Made by a program: the position numbers and the translations under genes
Assembly: GCF_017355525.1 (NCBI RefSeq)
Contig: NZ_CP067395.1
Coordinates: 4,433,001-4,497,000 of the forward strand
DNA from: Lysobacter enzymogenes
Lineage (GTDB): Bacteria; Pseudomonadota; Gammaproteobacteria; Xanthomonadales; Xanthomonadaceae
Direction of reading: 5' to 3'
Length of the DNA stretch: 64,000 bases
Shown: positions 54,485 through 61,630 of the stretch, one piece after another
Layout of the letters: every line of letters starts with the position of its first letter
Numbering within the stretch: position 1 is the stretch's first letter
Notes under the pieces: model-generated
The model's input: only the letters and a program-made list of their open reading frames with translations
Told to the model about the DNA's origin: nothing
Databases searched by the model: none

Positions 54485-55782
54485 CAATGCATCACTCCCG
54501 AAGCTTGGGCGCTGGCGTGCTGGCCTTGCCCCGCGCGGATGCGCGAGCCGGACAGGCCGTACCAGACGATGAAGGCGTAGCAGACCGCCGGAATCACGAA
54601 CGAGTGCTGGATGCCGATGCGGTCGGACAACACGCCCTGCAGCAGCGGAATCACCGCGCCGCCGACGATGGCCATGATCAGCAGGCTCGACGCCTTGCTG
54701 GTCATCGGCCCGAGCCGTTCGATGGCGATGGTGAAGATGGTCGGGAACATGACCGAGTTGAACAGGCCGATCGACAGCACCGTCCACATCGCCACGTTGC
54801 CCTGGGTGGCCATGGTCAGCGCCAGCAGCGCGATCGCCGCGACCGCGGCCACCGCCAGCAGCTTGCGCGCGTCGAGGAAGCGCAGCAGCACCGCGCCGAC
54901 GAAGCGGCCGACCATCGCGCCGCCCCAGTACAGGCCGAGGTATTTGCTGGCGGTGGCGTGATCGAAGCCGGCGATCTGCGGCTCGGACAGATAATTGACG
55001 AGGAAGCTGCCGATCGAGACCTCGGCGCCGACGTAGACGAAGATCGCGATCACGCCGAACAGCAGATGGCGCTGGCTCAACACTTCGCCGAAGCTGTGGT
55101 GGGCCGGGTCGGCGCTCTCGGTGGATTCGGTCAGCGGCGGGATGCGCATCGCGTAAACGAACACCGCCAGCAGCACCAGGCAGCCGGCGATGATCATGTA
55201 CGGCATCTGCACCGCCGCGGCCTCGTGCGCGCGGTAGGCGGCTTTTTCGGCGACCGACATCGCGTTCAACTGAGCGTCGGTGAGCACCGCCGCGGACAGG
55301 ATCAGCGGGCCGATGAAGGTCGGGAACACCGTGGTGCCGAGCGAGTTCAGCGCCTGCGCCAGATTCAGCCGGCTCGGCGCGCCGGCCGGATCGCCGAGCA
55401 GGCTGATGTAAGGATTGGCCGACACCTGCAGCACGGTGATGCCGCTGGCGAGCACGAACAGCGCGCCGAGGAACAGCGGATACGAGGGAATGCGCGCGGC
55501 CGGGAAGAACATCGCCGCGCCGATCGCGGCGACGATCAGGCCGATGACGATGCTGTGCTTGTAGCCGAACTTCGCCACCACCCGGCTGGCCGGCAGCGAC
55601 ATCAGGAAGTAGGCGCCGAAGAAGGTCGACTGGATCAGCATCGACTGCGCGTAGTTCATGTTGAACACGGCTTTGAGATGCGGGATCAGCACGTCGTTGA
55701 GGCTGGTCAGGCCGCCCCAGGTGAAGAAGATCGTGGTCACCACCGCCAGCGCGGCGGTGTAGGACATGACGCGACGGCTCAT
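54484..55782 (-). CDS. MFS sugar:H+ symporter, FucP/glucose-galactose type
   Basis: 432 residues from the ATG at 55782 with GGAGAG upstream. It has twelve transmembrane segments of the FHS family: FFTWGGLTSLNDVLIPHLKA and QSMLIQSTFFGAYFLMSLPA in the first helices, and LQVSANPYISLLGDP and RLNLAQALNSLGTTVFPTFI further on. The C-terminal half holds KYLGLYWGGAMVGRF. FucP-type proteins import hexoses with protons. The operon points to mannose. It overlaps both neighbours by a few bases. Confidence 0.9.
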   Translation of the reverse strand: MSRRVMSYTAALAVVTTIFFTWGGLTSLNDVLIPHLKAVFNMNYAQSMLIQSTFFGAYFLMSLPASRVVAKFGYKHSIVIGLIVAAIGAAMFFPAARIPSYPLFLGALFVLASGITVLQVSANPYISLLGDPAGAPSRLNLAQALNSLGTTVFPTFIGPLILSAAVLTDAQLNAMSVAEKAAYRAHEAAAVQMPYMIIAGCLVLLAVFVYAMRIPPLTESTESADPAHHSFGEVLSQRHLLFGVIAIFVYVGAEVSIGSFLVNYLSEPQIAGFDHATASKYLGLYWGGAMVGRFVGAVLLRFLDARKLLAVAAVAAIALLALTMATQGNVAMWTVLSIGLFNSVMFPTIFTIAIERLGPMTSKASSLLIMAIVGGAVIPLLQGVLSDRIGIQHSFVIPAVCYAFIVWYGLSGSRIRAGQGQHASAQASGVMH

Positions 55783-56825
55783 GCGGACTCTCCGGGCAAG
55801 TGAACCTCGCTGCTGCTGCGGGCCTGCAAGCGCACCGGGGCGATGGTGTGGGCGCGCGGCATGGCCGGTTCGCGCAGACGCTTGAGGATCAGCTCGGCGG
55901 CCTGGCGGCCGCGCGCGCGCGGATCCACCGCGATGGTCGTCAGCGGCGGCGAGGCGACCGCGGCTTCGGGAATGTCGTCGAAGCCGACCACGGCGAAGTC
56001 GGCGCCGGCGCGGCGGCCGCGCGAGACCAGGCCGGCCATCAGGCCGAGCGCGACCGCGTCGTTGTAGCAGACCGCCGCGGTCGGGGCCGGGTCGCGCACG
56101 AACAGCGCGCCGGTTTGCTGCGCCGCTTCCAGGCGCGTGGGCGCGCATTCGACCAGCCACTGCGGTTCGGGCTCGATCCCGGCTTCGGCCAGCGCCTCGC
56201 GATAGCCCTGGCGGCGCTGCCGGCACGAGGACGAATCGCGGTGGCCGCCGAAGAAGGCGATGCGGCGGTGGCCGCGGTCGAGCAGGTGGCGCGTCGCCAG
56301 GCGCGCGCCGTGGGTGTTGTCGAGGGCGAGGAAATCCCAGGGCGTGCCTTCGAGCTCGCGGTTGAACACCAGCACCGGCGTGCGTTCGCCGACCTGGCTG
56401 CGCAGCCGGTTGCCGTCGCTGCCCTCGGCCGGCGACAGGATGATGCCGGCCGGGTCGTGCTCGATCAGCGAGGTCAGCACCGCCTGCTGGCGCTCGACCG
56501 ATTCGTTGGTGCTGCCGAGCAGGGTGACGTAGCCGGCGGTGGCCAGCCATTCGTCGACGCCGGCGGCGAATTCGGCGAAGAACGGGTTGGACAGGTCGTT
56601 GATGACCAGGGCCACGCCGGTCGACACCTTGCGCCGCAGATTGGCCGCGCCGCGGTGATAGACGTAGCCTTGGCGCTTGAGCTCGGCTTCGACCCGGGCG
56701 CGGGTGTCGGCGTGGACCAGCGGGCTGCCGCGCAGCACCAGCGACACGGTCGCGCGCGACAGGCCGCAGGCGCGGGCGATATCGGCCAGGGTGACCCTGC
56801 CTCGGGGGGCGGGCGCGTCGTTCAT
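55779..56825 (-). CDS. LacI-family transcriptional regulator of the mannose operon
   Basis: 348 residues from the ATG at 56825 (GAGG 8 bp upstream); a GTG at 56834 is less likely. The helix-turn-helix and hinge are at the start (TLADIARACGLSRATVSLVL, then HADTRARVEAELKRQGY). A periplasmic-binding-protein-like sugar sensor follows (GVALVINDLSNPFFAEFAAG, RRIAFFGGHRDSSSCRQRR, VVGFDDIPEAAVASPPLTT). It heads the operon with transporter, kinase and isomerase. Two candidate operators lie in the divergent promoter region, so autoregulation and control of the GH92 gene are likely. Confidence 0.92.
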   Translation of the reverse strand: MNDAPAPRGRVTLADIARACGLSRATVSLVLRGSPLVHADTRARVEAELKRQGYVYHRGAANLRRKVSTGVALVINDLSNPFFAEFAAGVDEWLATAGYVTLLGSTNESVERQQAVLTSLIEHDPAGIILSPAEGSDGNRLRSQVGERTPVLVFNRELEGTPWDFLALDNTHGARLATRHLLDRGHRRIAFFGGHRDSSSCRQRRQGYREALAEAGIEPEPQWLVECAPTRLEAAQQTGALFVRDPAPTAAVCYNDAVALGLMAGLVSRGRRAGADFAVVGFDDIPEAAVASPPLTTIAVDPRARGRQAAELILKRLREPAMPRAHTIAPVRLQARSSSEVHLPGESA

Positions 56826-56881
56826 CTTGGGCACCTCGGGTGCGGTGGTCGGGCGGAGCTCATAAGGCCGGGCCTGGGCTT

Positions 56882-56895
56882 TTGGATCGTTCTAA
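56882..56895. promoter_or_regulatory. Candidate LacI-family operator, regulator-proximal
   Basis: TTGGATCGTTCTAA, with a central CG as in most LacI-family sites, 57 bp upstream of the regulator start. Read on the other strand it is TTAGAACGATCCAA, which differs from the second site by one base. Confidence 0.7.
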
Positions 56896-56926
56896 ATGCC
56901 GCCATCCTGCGGCCTGGGCCCCGTCG

Positions 56927-56944
56927 CTGCATTCTGCAATGCAG
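56927..56944. promoter_or_regulatory. Inverted repeat between the two operators
   Basis: CTGCATT and AATGCAG around CTGC, midway in the divergent promoter region. It is unrelated in sequence to the two LacI-type sites and could bind a second regulator. No function can be assigned. Confidence 0.35.
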
Positions 56945-56982
56945 CATGAACGCGACCCGGGCGCGTGCTAGCTTGCCGATAA

Positions 56983-56996
56983 TTAGAACGATCTAA
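56983..56996. promoter_or_regulatory. Candidate LacI-family operator, GH92-proximal
   Basis: TTAGAACGATCTAA: arms TTAGA/TCTAA are perfect, with a central CG. It overlaps a GATAAT -10-like hexamer (56979-56984) and lies 70 bp before the GH92 start, a good place for repression. It is 101 bp from the first site and in inverted orientation. Confidence 0.75.
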
Positions 56997-57065
56997 AAGT
57001 GGCGGCCCGGCTCTGCGGCCGGTCGCCTTCCCAACCCCGATCACGAATCAGACGGAGTACTCCGG

Positions 57066-59480
57066 ATGGCCCGGCCGATCCAGTCCCGAACGACCCCCTC
57101 CCGCCCCGATCCGGCCGCGCCGCCGCCCGCCTTCATCCTGCGCTGGCCGGCCCTGGCCGCCGCGCTGGCGCTGTTCGCCGCCAGCTTCGCCGCGCCGGCC
57201 GCGCCGTCGGCCGACGCGGGCCGCCGCGCGTTCGAGGCGGTCGACCCGTTCATCGGCACCGGCGGCGAGGGCCACACCTTCCCCGGTGCGACGGTCCCGT
57301 TCGGCATGGTCCAGCTCAGCCCGGACACCGAGATCAAGCCGCGCAAGGAGGCCTACGGCTGGGCCGCCGGCTACCGCCACGGCGACAAGACCATCGTCGG
57401 TTTCTCGCATACGCATTTCTCCGGCACCGGCCATTCGGATCTCGGCGACGTGCTGGTGATGCCGATCGCCGGCGCGGTCAAGCTCGAACGCGGCGATTCG
57501 GCGACGCCGCGCAGCGGCTACCGCTCCGCGTTCCGCCACGACGACGAAATCGCCCAGCCGGGCTATTACGCCGTCACCCTCGACGACTACAAGATCCGCG
57601 CCGAACTGACCGCCAGCGAGCGCGTCGGCGTGCATCGCTACCGCTATCCGAAAGGGCAGGCGGCGCACGTGCTGATCGACCTGCGCACGAGCATGTACGA
57701 CTACCCCGGCAAGGTGCAGTGGTCGCGCGTGCGCCTGCGCGCCGACGGCACCGTCACCGGTTTCCGCGAAACCCGCGGCTGGGCGCCGGGGCGGCAGTTG
57801 TACTTCGCCATGCGCTTCTCGCGGCCGGTCAGCGGCCATGCGTTCCACGACACCGAAGCCGATGTCGTCTACAAAGGCTTCCCGCCGCCGGGCGAGAAAG
57901 ACCCGACCCAGCGTGCGCAGATCGAAGGCCGGCAAGTGGTCGCCAGCCTCGATTTCAAGGACGCGCCGGGCCAGGAACTGATCGTCAAGGTCGCGATCTC
58001 GCCGGTCAGCGAAGACAGCGCCATCGCCAACCTCGACGCCGAAGTGCCCGGTTTCGATTTCGACCGCGTGCGCGCGCAGGCGCGCGAGCGCTGGAGCGAA
58101 GCTCTGTCGGCGATCGACGCCGACGGCACCGAGCCGATGCGCAAGAGCTTCTACACCGCGCTCTACCACACGCTGATGGGGCCGAGCCTGTTCATGGACA
58201 GCGACGGCCGCTACCGCGGCCCGGACAACGCGGTGCACGAGGCCAAGGGCTTCCGCTACCACTCCACGTTCTCGCTGTGGGACACCTACCGCGCGCTGCA
58301 TCCATTGCTGACCCTGGTGCAGCCGGAGCAGCGCAACAACGACTTCGTCAATTCGCTGCTGGCCTCGCGCAAGCACAGCCCATACGGGATCCTGCCGGTG
58401 TGGGCGTTCCACGGCCAGGAGACGTGGTGCATGATCGGTTACCACGCCGTGCCGGTGATCGCCGATGCTTATATGAAAGGCATTCGCGGCTTCGATGCGA
58501 ACGAAGCGTTGGACGCGATGGTCGCCAGCGCCGACTACGACCCGTACGACGGCATCGCCCAGTACAAGCAGTTGGGCTATGTGCCGATCGACGAAGAAGG
58601 CGAGGCGGCGTCGAAGACGCTGGAGTATGCGTTCGACGACTGGACCATCGCGCGCATGGCCGGCGAGATGGGCCGCAAGGACATCGCCGCGCGGTTCGAA
58701 AAGCGCGCCGGCAACTGGAAGCATGCGTTCGACGCGAAGACCGGATTCATGCGCGCGCGCAAGCGCGACGGCAGCTTCCGCGAACCGTTCGACCCCAGCG
58801 CCAGCGGCTACGGCAGCGACTACACCGAAGGCAACGCCTGGCAGTACTCGTGGTACGTGCCGCAGGACGTCGCCGGACTGGCGAAGGCGCACGGCGGCGG
58901 CGACAAGCTGATCGCGCGGCTCGACCAGGTGTTCGAGGCCAAGGTCGATCCCAAGATTTTCGCCCACATGGAAGACATCACCGGCCTGATCGGCTGGTAC
59001 GCGCACGGCAACGAACCCAGCCACCACGTCGCCTATCTCTACGGCTACGCCGGCCAGCCCTGGCGCACCCAGGAACGGCTCAAGCAGATCATGGACAGCC
59101 AGTACGCGCCGCGTCCCGACGGTTTGGCCGGCAACGACGACCTCGGCCAGATGTCGGCGTGGTACGTGTTCACCGCGCTGGGCTTCTATCCGGTCGCGCC
59201 GGCCAGCAACGAATACATCATCGGCCGGCCGTTCCTGCCGAAGGCCACGCTGAACCTGCCCAACGGCAAGCGTTTCACGGTGGTCGCCGACGGGCTCGAC
59301 GCCGCCCACACCTACATCGGCAGCGCCACGCTCAACGGCCAACCGCTCGATCGCGCGTTCCTGCGCCACGAGGAAATCCTCGCCGGCGGCGAGCTGCGCT
59401 TCGTCATGCAGGCGCAGCCGAATCGCGAGTGGGCGAGCCATCCCAAGCAGTTGCCGTACTCGATGAGCGCCGCGCGCTGA
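57066..59480 (+). CDS. Secreted GH92 alpha-mannosidase
   Basis: 804 residues from the ATG at 57066 behind ACGGAG. The signal sequence lies after an Arg-rich start (WPALAAALALFAASFAAPAA). The GH92 beta-sandwich opens with VDPFIGTGGEGHTFPGATVP and GFSHTHFSGTGHSDLGDVLV. The (alpha/alpha)6 domain holds YRALHPLLTLVQPEQRNNDF. The catalytic-site segments are GNEPSHHVAYLYGYAGQPW (Glu near 650, general acid) and GNDDLGQMSAWYVFTALGFY (Asp near 690, base). GH92 enzymes are Ca2+-dependent exo-alpha-mannosidases acting on N-glycans or mannan. It is divergent from the mannose operon. Confidence 0.94.
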   Translation: MARPIQSRTTPSRPDPAAPPPAFILRWPALAAALALFAASFAAPAAPSADAGRRAFEAVDPFIGTGGEGHTFPGATVPFGMVQLSPDTEIKPRKEAYGWAAGYRHGDKTIVGFSHTHFSGTGHSDLGDVLVMPIAGAVKLERGDSATPRSGYRSAFRHDDEIAQPGYYAVTLDDYKIRAELTASERVGVHRYRYPKGQAAHVLIDLRTSMYDYPGKVQWSRVRLRADGTVTGFRETRGWAPGRQLYFAMRFSRPVSGHAFHDTEADVVYKGFPPPGEKDPTQRAQIEGRQVVASLDFKDAPGQELIVKVAISPVSEDSAIANLDAEVPGFDFDRVRAQARERWSEALSAIDADGTEPMRKSFYTALYHTLMGPSLFMDSDGRYRGPDNAVHEAKGFRYHSTFSLWDTYRALHPLLTLVQPEQRNNDFVNSLLASRKHSPYGILPVWAFHGQETWCMIGYHAVPVIADAYMKGIRGFDANEALDAMVASADYDPYDGIAQYKQLGYVPIDEEGEAASKTLEYAFDDWTIARMAGEMGRKDIAARFEKRAGNWKHAFDAKTGFMRARKRDGSFREPFDPSASGYGSDYTEGNAWQYSWYVPQDVAGLAKAHGGGDKLIARLDQVFEAKVDPKIFAHMEDITGLIGWYAHGNEPSHHVAYLYGYAGQPWRTQERLKQIMDSQYAPRPDGLAGNDDLGQMSAWYVFTALGFYPVAPASNEYIIGRPFLPKATLNLPNGKRFTVVADGLDAAHTYIGSATLNGQPLDRAFLRHEEILAGGELRFVMQAQPNREWASHPKQLPYSMSAAR

Positions 59481-59534
59481 GCGCGGCGACGCGTGCGTCG
59501 GCGCAGCGGCCGACGCACGCGAGGCGCGCGACGA

Positions 59535-60695
59535 TCAGAAGTCGTCGCGCCCGTGCGTCGCTGCCGACCAGCCGATGAACTCGGCCGCGTTGCCGTCCGG
59601 CCGCCCGCGCTTGGTCGCGTTCTGGAAATTCGGAATCGGCGTACCGCGATTCATGTAGCCGTTGACCGCGATCTCGCTGTAGCCCGGATACAGCCCGTTC
59701 GAGCGGCAATCGCGCACGCCTTCGCCGTACAGGATCGACTTGGCCATGTACTCCAGCCCGCGCGAGAAGCGCGGCTGCGCCTCGTTGCCGACCTTGAGCA
59801 GCCAGATGCTGGTGTCGCCCTGGATCGTCGCCATTTCCGCCGCCTGCGCGATCGCCGCCAGCGAATACTGCGGATGGTGGCAATCGCGCGCCGCCAACTC
59901 CTGCACTTCGCCGCTGCTGTAGACGATGCCCGGGAGCAGCTGCTTGATCCGGTTGAGCCCGGCGTTGTAACGATTGGCGTCGTCCTGATACACGCCGGTT
60001 GCCATCATCGCCAACGCCCCGGACACGCCCCAGTTGTTGGTCCGGCTCGAGGCCTGATTCGCGTACCCGTAAAGCTTGTTGATGTAGCCGTTGAAGCGAT
60101 CCTGCGACGCCTGCGGCCAACCCGCCGAGCCGCCGTCGTGATGGCGCAGGATCTCCGCCGCGCTCGCCCACACCGGCAAACCCCACGCCGCCTCCAGCCA
60201 CGCCTGCGGCGCGTCGGTACCCGGTGCGAGAGTGAAACCGGTGAACTTGCCCGACCACGCATCGAGGATCTGGATCGCCTTGTCGCGATTGCGCGTATCG
60301 CCGGTCACGGCCCAGCGCAGCGCGTTCAAGTACGCCGCGAACCCATCGTTCTTCCAGCGACCCTCTTGCGGCCCACCTGCCGCGCGTACGACTTCCACCG
60401 TCGCCAGCGCCTGATGCGCGTAGGTGTGCGAACCACGGCTGTCCTGCAGCAGGCGGTTGAAGCCGGTCTTCATCGCGCTGCTGTTGCCGGACTGCACCGC
60501 GGTGCGGATGCTGGCGAGGCGGTTTTGGGTCATCAGCAGGCCGGGGTGTTTGAACGGCGGCACCGCGGTCGGTGCGGCGGCGGCCGCGACGTCGGGAGCG
60601 AGGTTGCTGTAATCGGCGGCTTGAACGGAACCGGCGGCGCAGGCGAGCAGGGCCAAGGCCAGGACGTGGAAGCGGAACGGAGTCGTACGCGACAT
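59535..60695 (-). CDS. Secreted alginate-lyase-fold polysaccharide lyase
   Basis: 386 residues from the ATG at 60695. The signal peptide ends AAGSVQA|ADYS. The Pfam alginate_lyase pattern ((alpha/alpha)6 toroid) is visible: FKHPGLLMTQNRLASIRTAV near the start, RTNNWGVSGALAMMATGVY with the Asn/Trp of the active cleft, and ELAARDCHHPQYSLAAIAQA with the conserved histidines. Enzymes with this fold cleave uronate polymers such as alginate or glucuronan by beta-elimination. The substrate is not certain. It is monocistronic and convergent with GH92. Confidence 0.86.
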   Translation of the reverse strand: MSRTTPFRFHVLALALLACAAGSVQAADYSNLAPDVAAAAAPTAVPPFKHPGLLMTQNRLASIRTAVQSGNSSAMKTGFNRLLQDSRGSHTYAHQALATVEVVRAAGGPQEGRWKNDGFAAYLNALRWAVTGDTRNRDKAIQILDAWSGKFTGFTLAPGTDAPQAWLEAAWGLPVWASAAEILRHHDGGSAGWPQASQDRFNGYINKLYGYANQASSRTNNWGVSGALAMMATGVYQDDANRYNAGLNRIKQLLPGIVYSSGEVQELAARDCHHPQYSLAAIAQAAEMATIQGDTSIWLLKVGNEAQPRFSRGLEYMAKSILYGEGVRDCRSNGLYPGYSEIAVNGYMNRGTPIPNFQNATKRGRPDGNAAEFIGWSAATHGRDDF

Positions 60696-61086
60696 AGAAA
60701 CCTCGTTGATGGTTCAGGCGGCACCGGACGCCCGCCGACAGTGCGGCGAGTCCGGATCGTGAGCCCCCCATCAGTGCGCGGCCCGCGCGGCGTCGCCGCC
60801 GTCGCGTTCCGCAGCGCCGCGCGGCGTGGAAAGCCGCCGGCGCAGGCACGCGTCTGGTGCGCGTGTCGAAGCCATGCTGCCCGAGGCGGGTGCACGAAAA
60901 ATGCGACTGGCGCTGGGCAAGTCGGGTCGCGGGAATCGTATAAAGGCGAGCGGATTCGCAGTTCGGTGGCGTGCGGTGCGGTCCCCACGCCGACGTGGGC
61001 GGCTCGGCGCATCCTCGGCCGGCCGCGAGACCTTCGCTCCCCGGGCTGACTGGACCGCGGCGCTGCTTTAGAATCCCGGCTCTTGC
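60696..61086. other. Intergenic region upstream of tRNA-Ile
   Basis: 391 bp between the lyase start and the tRNA. Apart from the tRNA promoter at 61046-61074 no feature is visible. Open frames crossing it look like chance products of high GC. Confidence 0.5.
61046..61074 (+). promoter_or_regulatory. Sigma-70 promoter of tRNA-Ile
   Basis: -35 CTGACT (61046-61051) and -10 TAGAAT (61069-61074) with the ideal 17-bp spacer. Predicted transcription start is near 61081, a few bases before the mature tRNA. Confidence 0.72.
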
Positions 61087-61162
61087 GGGCCTATAGCTCA
61101 ATGGTTAGAGCAGAGGACTCATAATCCTTTGGTTCCAGGTTCGAGTCCTGGTGGGCCCACCA
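61087..61162 (+). tRNA. tRNA-Ile with CAU anticodon (ileX type, lysidine-modified)
   Basis: 76 bases with encoded CCA. The acceptor GGGCCTA pairs with TGGGCCC, with one G-U. The anticodon loop is CTCATAA and the T-arm CCAGG-TTCGAGT-CCTGG. A CAU anticodon with GACTCATAATC context and a GGG start matches tRNA-Ile2, read as AUA after TilS adds lysidine, and does not match initiator or elongator Met tRNA. The anticodon stem includes a G27-U43 wobble. A near-identical inverted copy of its D-loop to variable-loop segment lies 7 bp downstream. Confidence 0.93.
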
Positions 61163-61169
61163 TGTCGCT

Positions 61170-61204
61170 GAACCAAAGGATTATGAGTCCTTTGCTCTAA
61201 CCAT
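61170..61204 (-). repeat. Inverted copy of tRNA-Ile D-loop/anticodon arm
   Basis: These 35 bp are the reverse complement of tRNA bases 61101-61135, with 34 of 35 identical. The one difference replaces G27 by A. The copy is centred on the anticodon arm, an integrase crossover site in tRNA-targeting elements. It supplies the last codons and the TAG stop of the adjacent minus-strand gene. The most economical reading is a remnant of site-specific integration or inversion at this tRNA. Confidence 0.93.
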
Positions 61205-61577
61205 GCGGCGGCCCGACCCAAGCCAACGGATCGAGCATCAACCAAAAGCCCTCGGCGCCCTTTTCCGCCAGCACCATCTGCGCCCCAAGATCGCTGCCGC
61301 GTTCGCGGAATTCCAGCTCCAGCGCGGTCCAGTCTTCGACTTCATCATCGCCGTCGTCGTACACCTGCCGCACCAACAAATGCCCCGGCGCCTGCATCCG
61401 CCATTCGAACGGCAGCGCTTCCTGCCCGAACGCCGGCGACCAGCTGTGCAGCACGCCGCGGCCGCCGTCGTGGAATTCGATGCGATCGCCGGTCAGGCCG
61501 GCGGCCGTGCCCAGCGCCGATTGCCAGCGGCCGACCGGGCCGCGCAGCAGGATGTGCGATCGATGTTCTGCGTTCAT
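61197..61577 (-). CDS. Small acidic protein of unknown function, possible immunity protein
   Basis: 126 residues from the ATG at 61577; another in-frame ATG lies 9 bp upstream. No signal peptide. The sequence is acidic and Trp-rich (VYDDGDDEVEDWTALELEFR, VLHSWSPAFGQEALPFEWRM). The end (VGPPHG) and the TAG stop are encoded partly by the tRNA-derived repeat, so the original C-terminus may have been longer. It starts 53 bp after a large protein with a toxin-like architecture. Small acidic partners in that position are often immunity proteins. This role is inferred from layout only. Confidence 0.65.
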   Translation of the reverse strand: MNAEHRSHILLRGPVGRWQSALGTAAGLTGDRIEFHDGGRGVLHSWSPAFGQEALPFEWRMQAPGHLLVRQVYDDGDDEVEDWTALELEFRERGSDLGAQMVLAEKGAEGFWLMLDPLAWVGPPHG

Positions 61578-61630
61578 GGCCTGCATTTTGCCGGAATGGA
61601 GTCGGTACCGGATCGGCGCGAGTCGCGCCG

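Noticed and set aside
61101..61204. Standard attL/attR direct repeat of a genomic island at tRNA-Ile
   Set aside because: The copy is inverted and covers the D-loop to variable loop, not the tRNA 3' end in direct orientation. No integrase is visible in the window.
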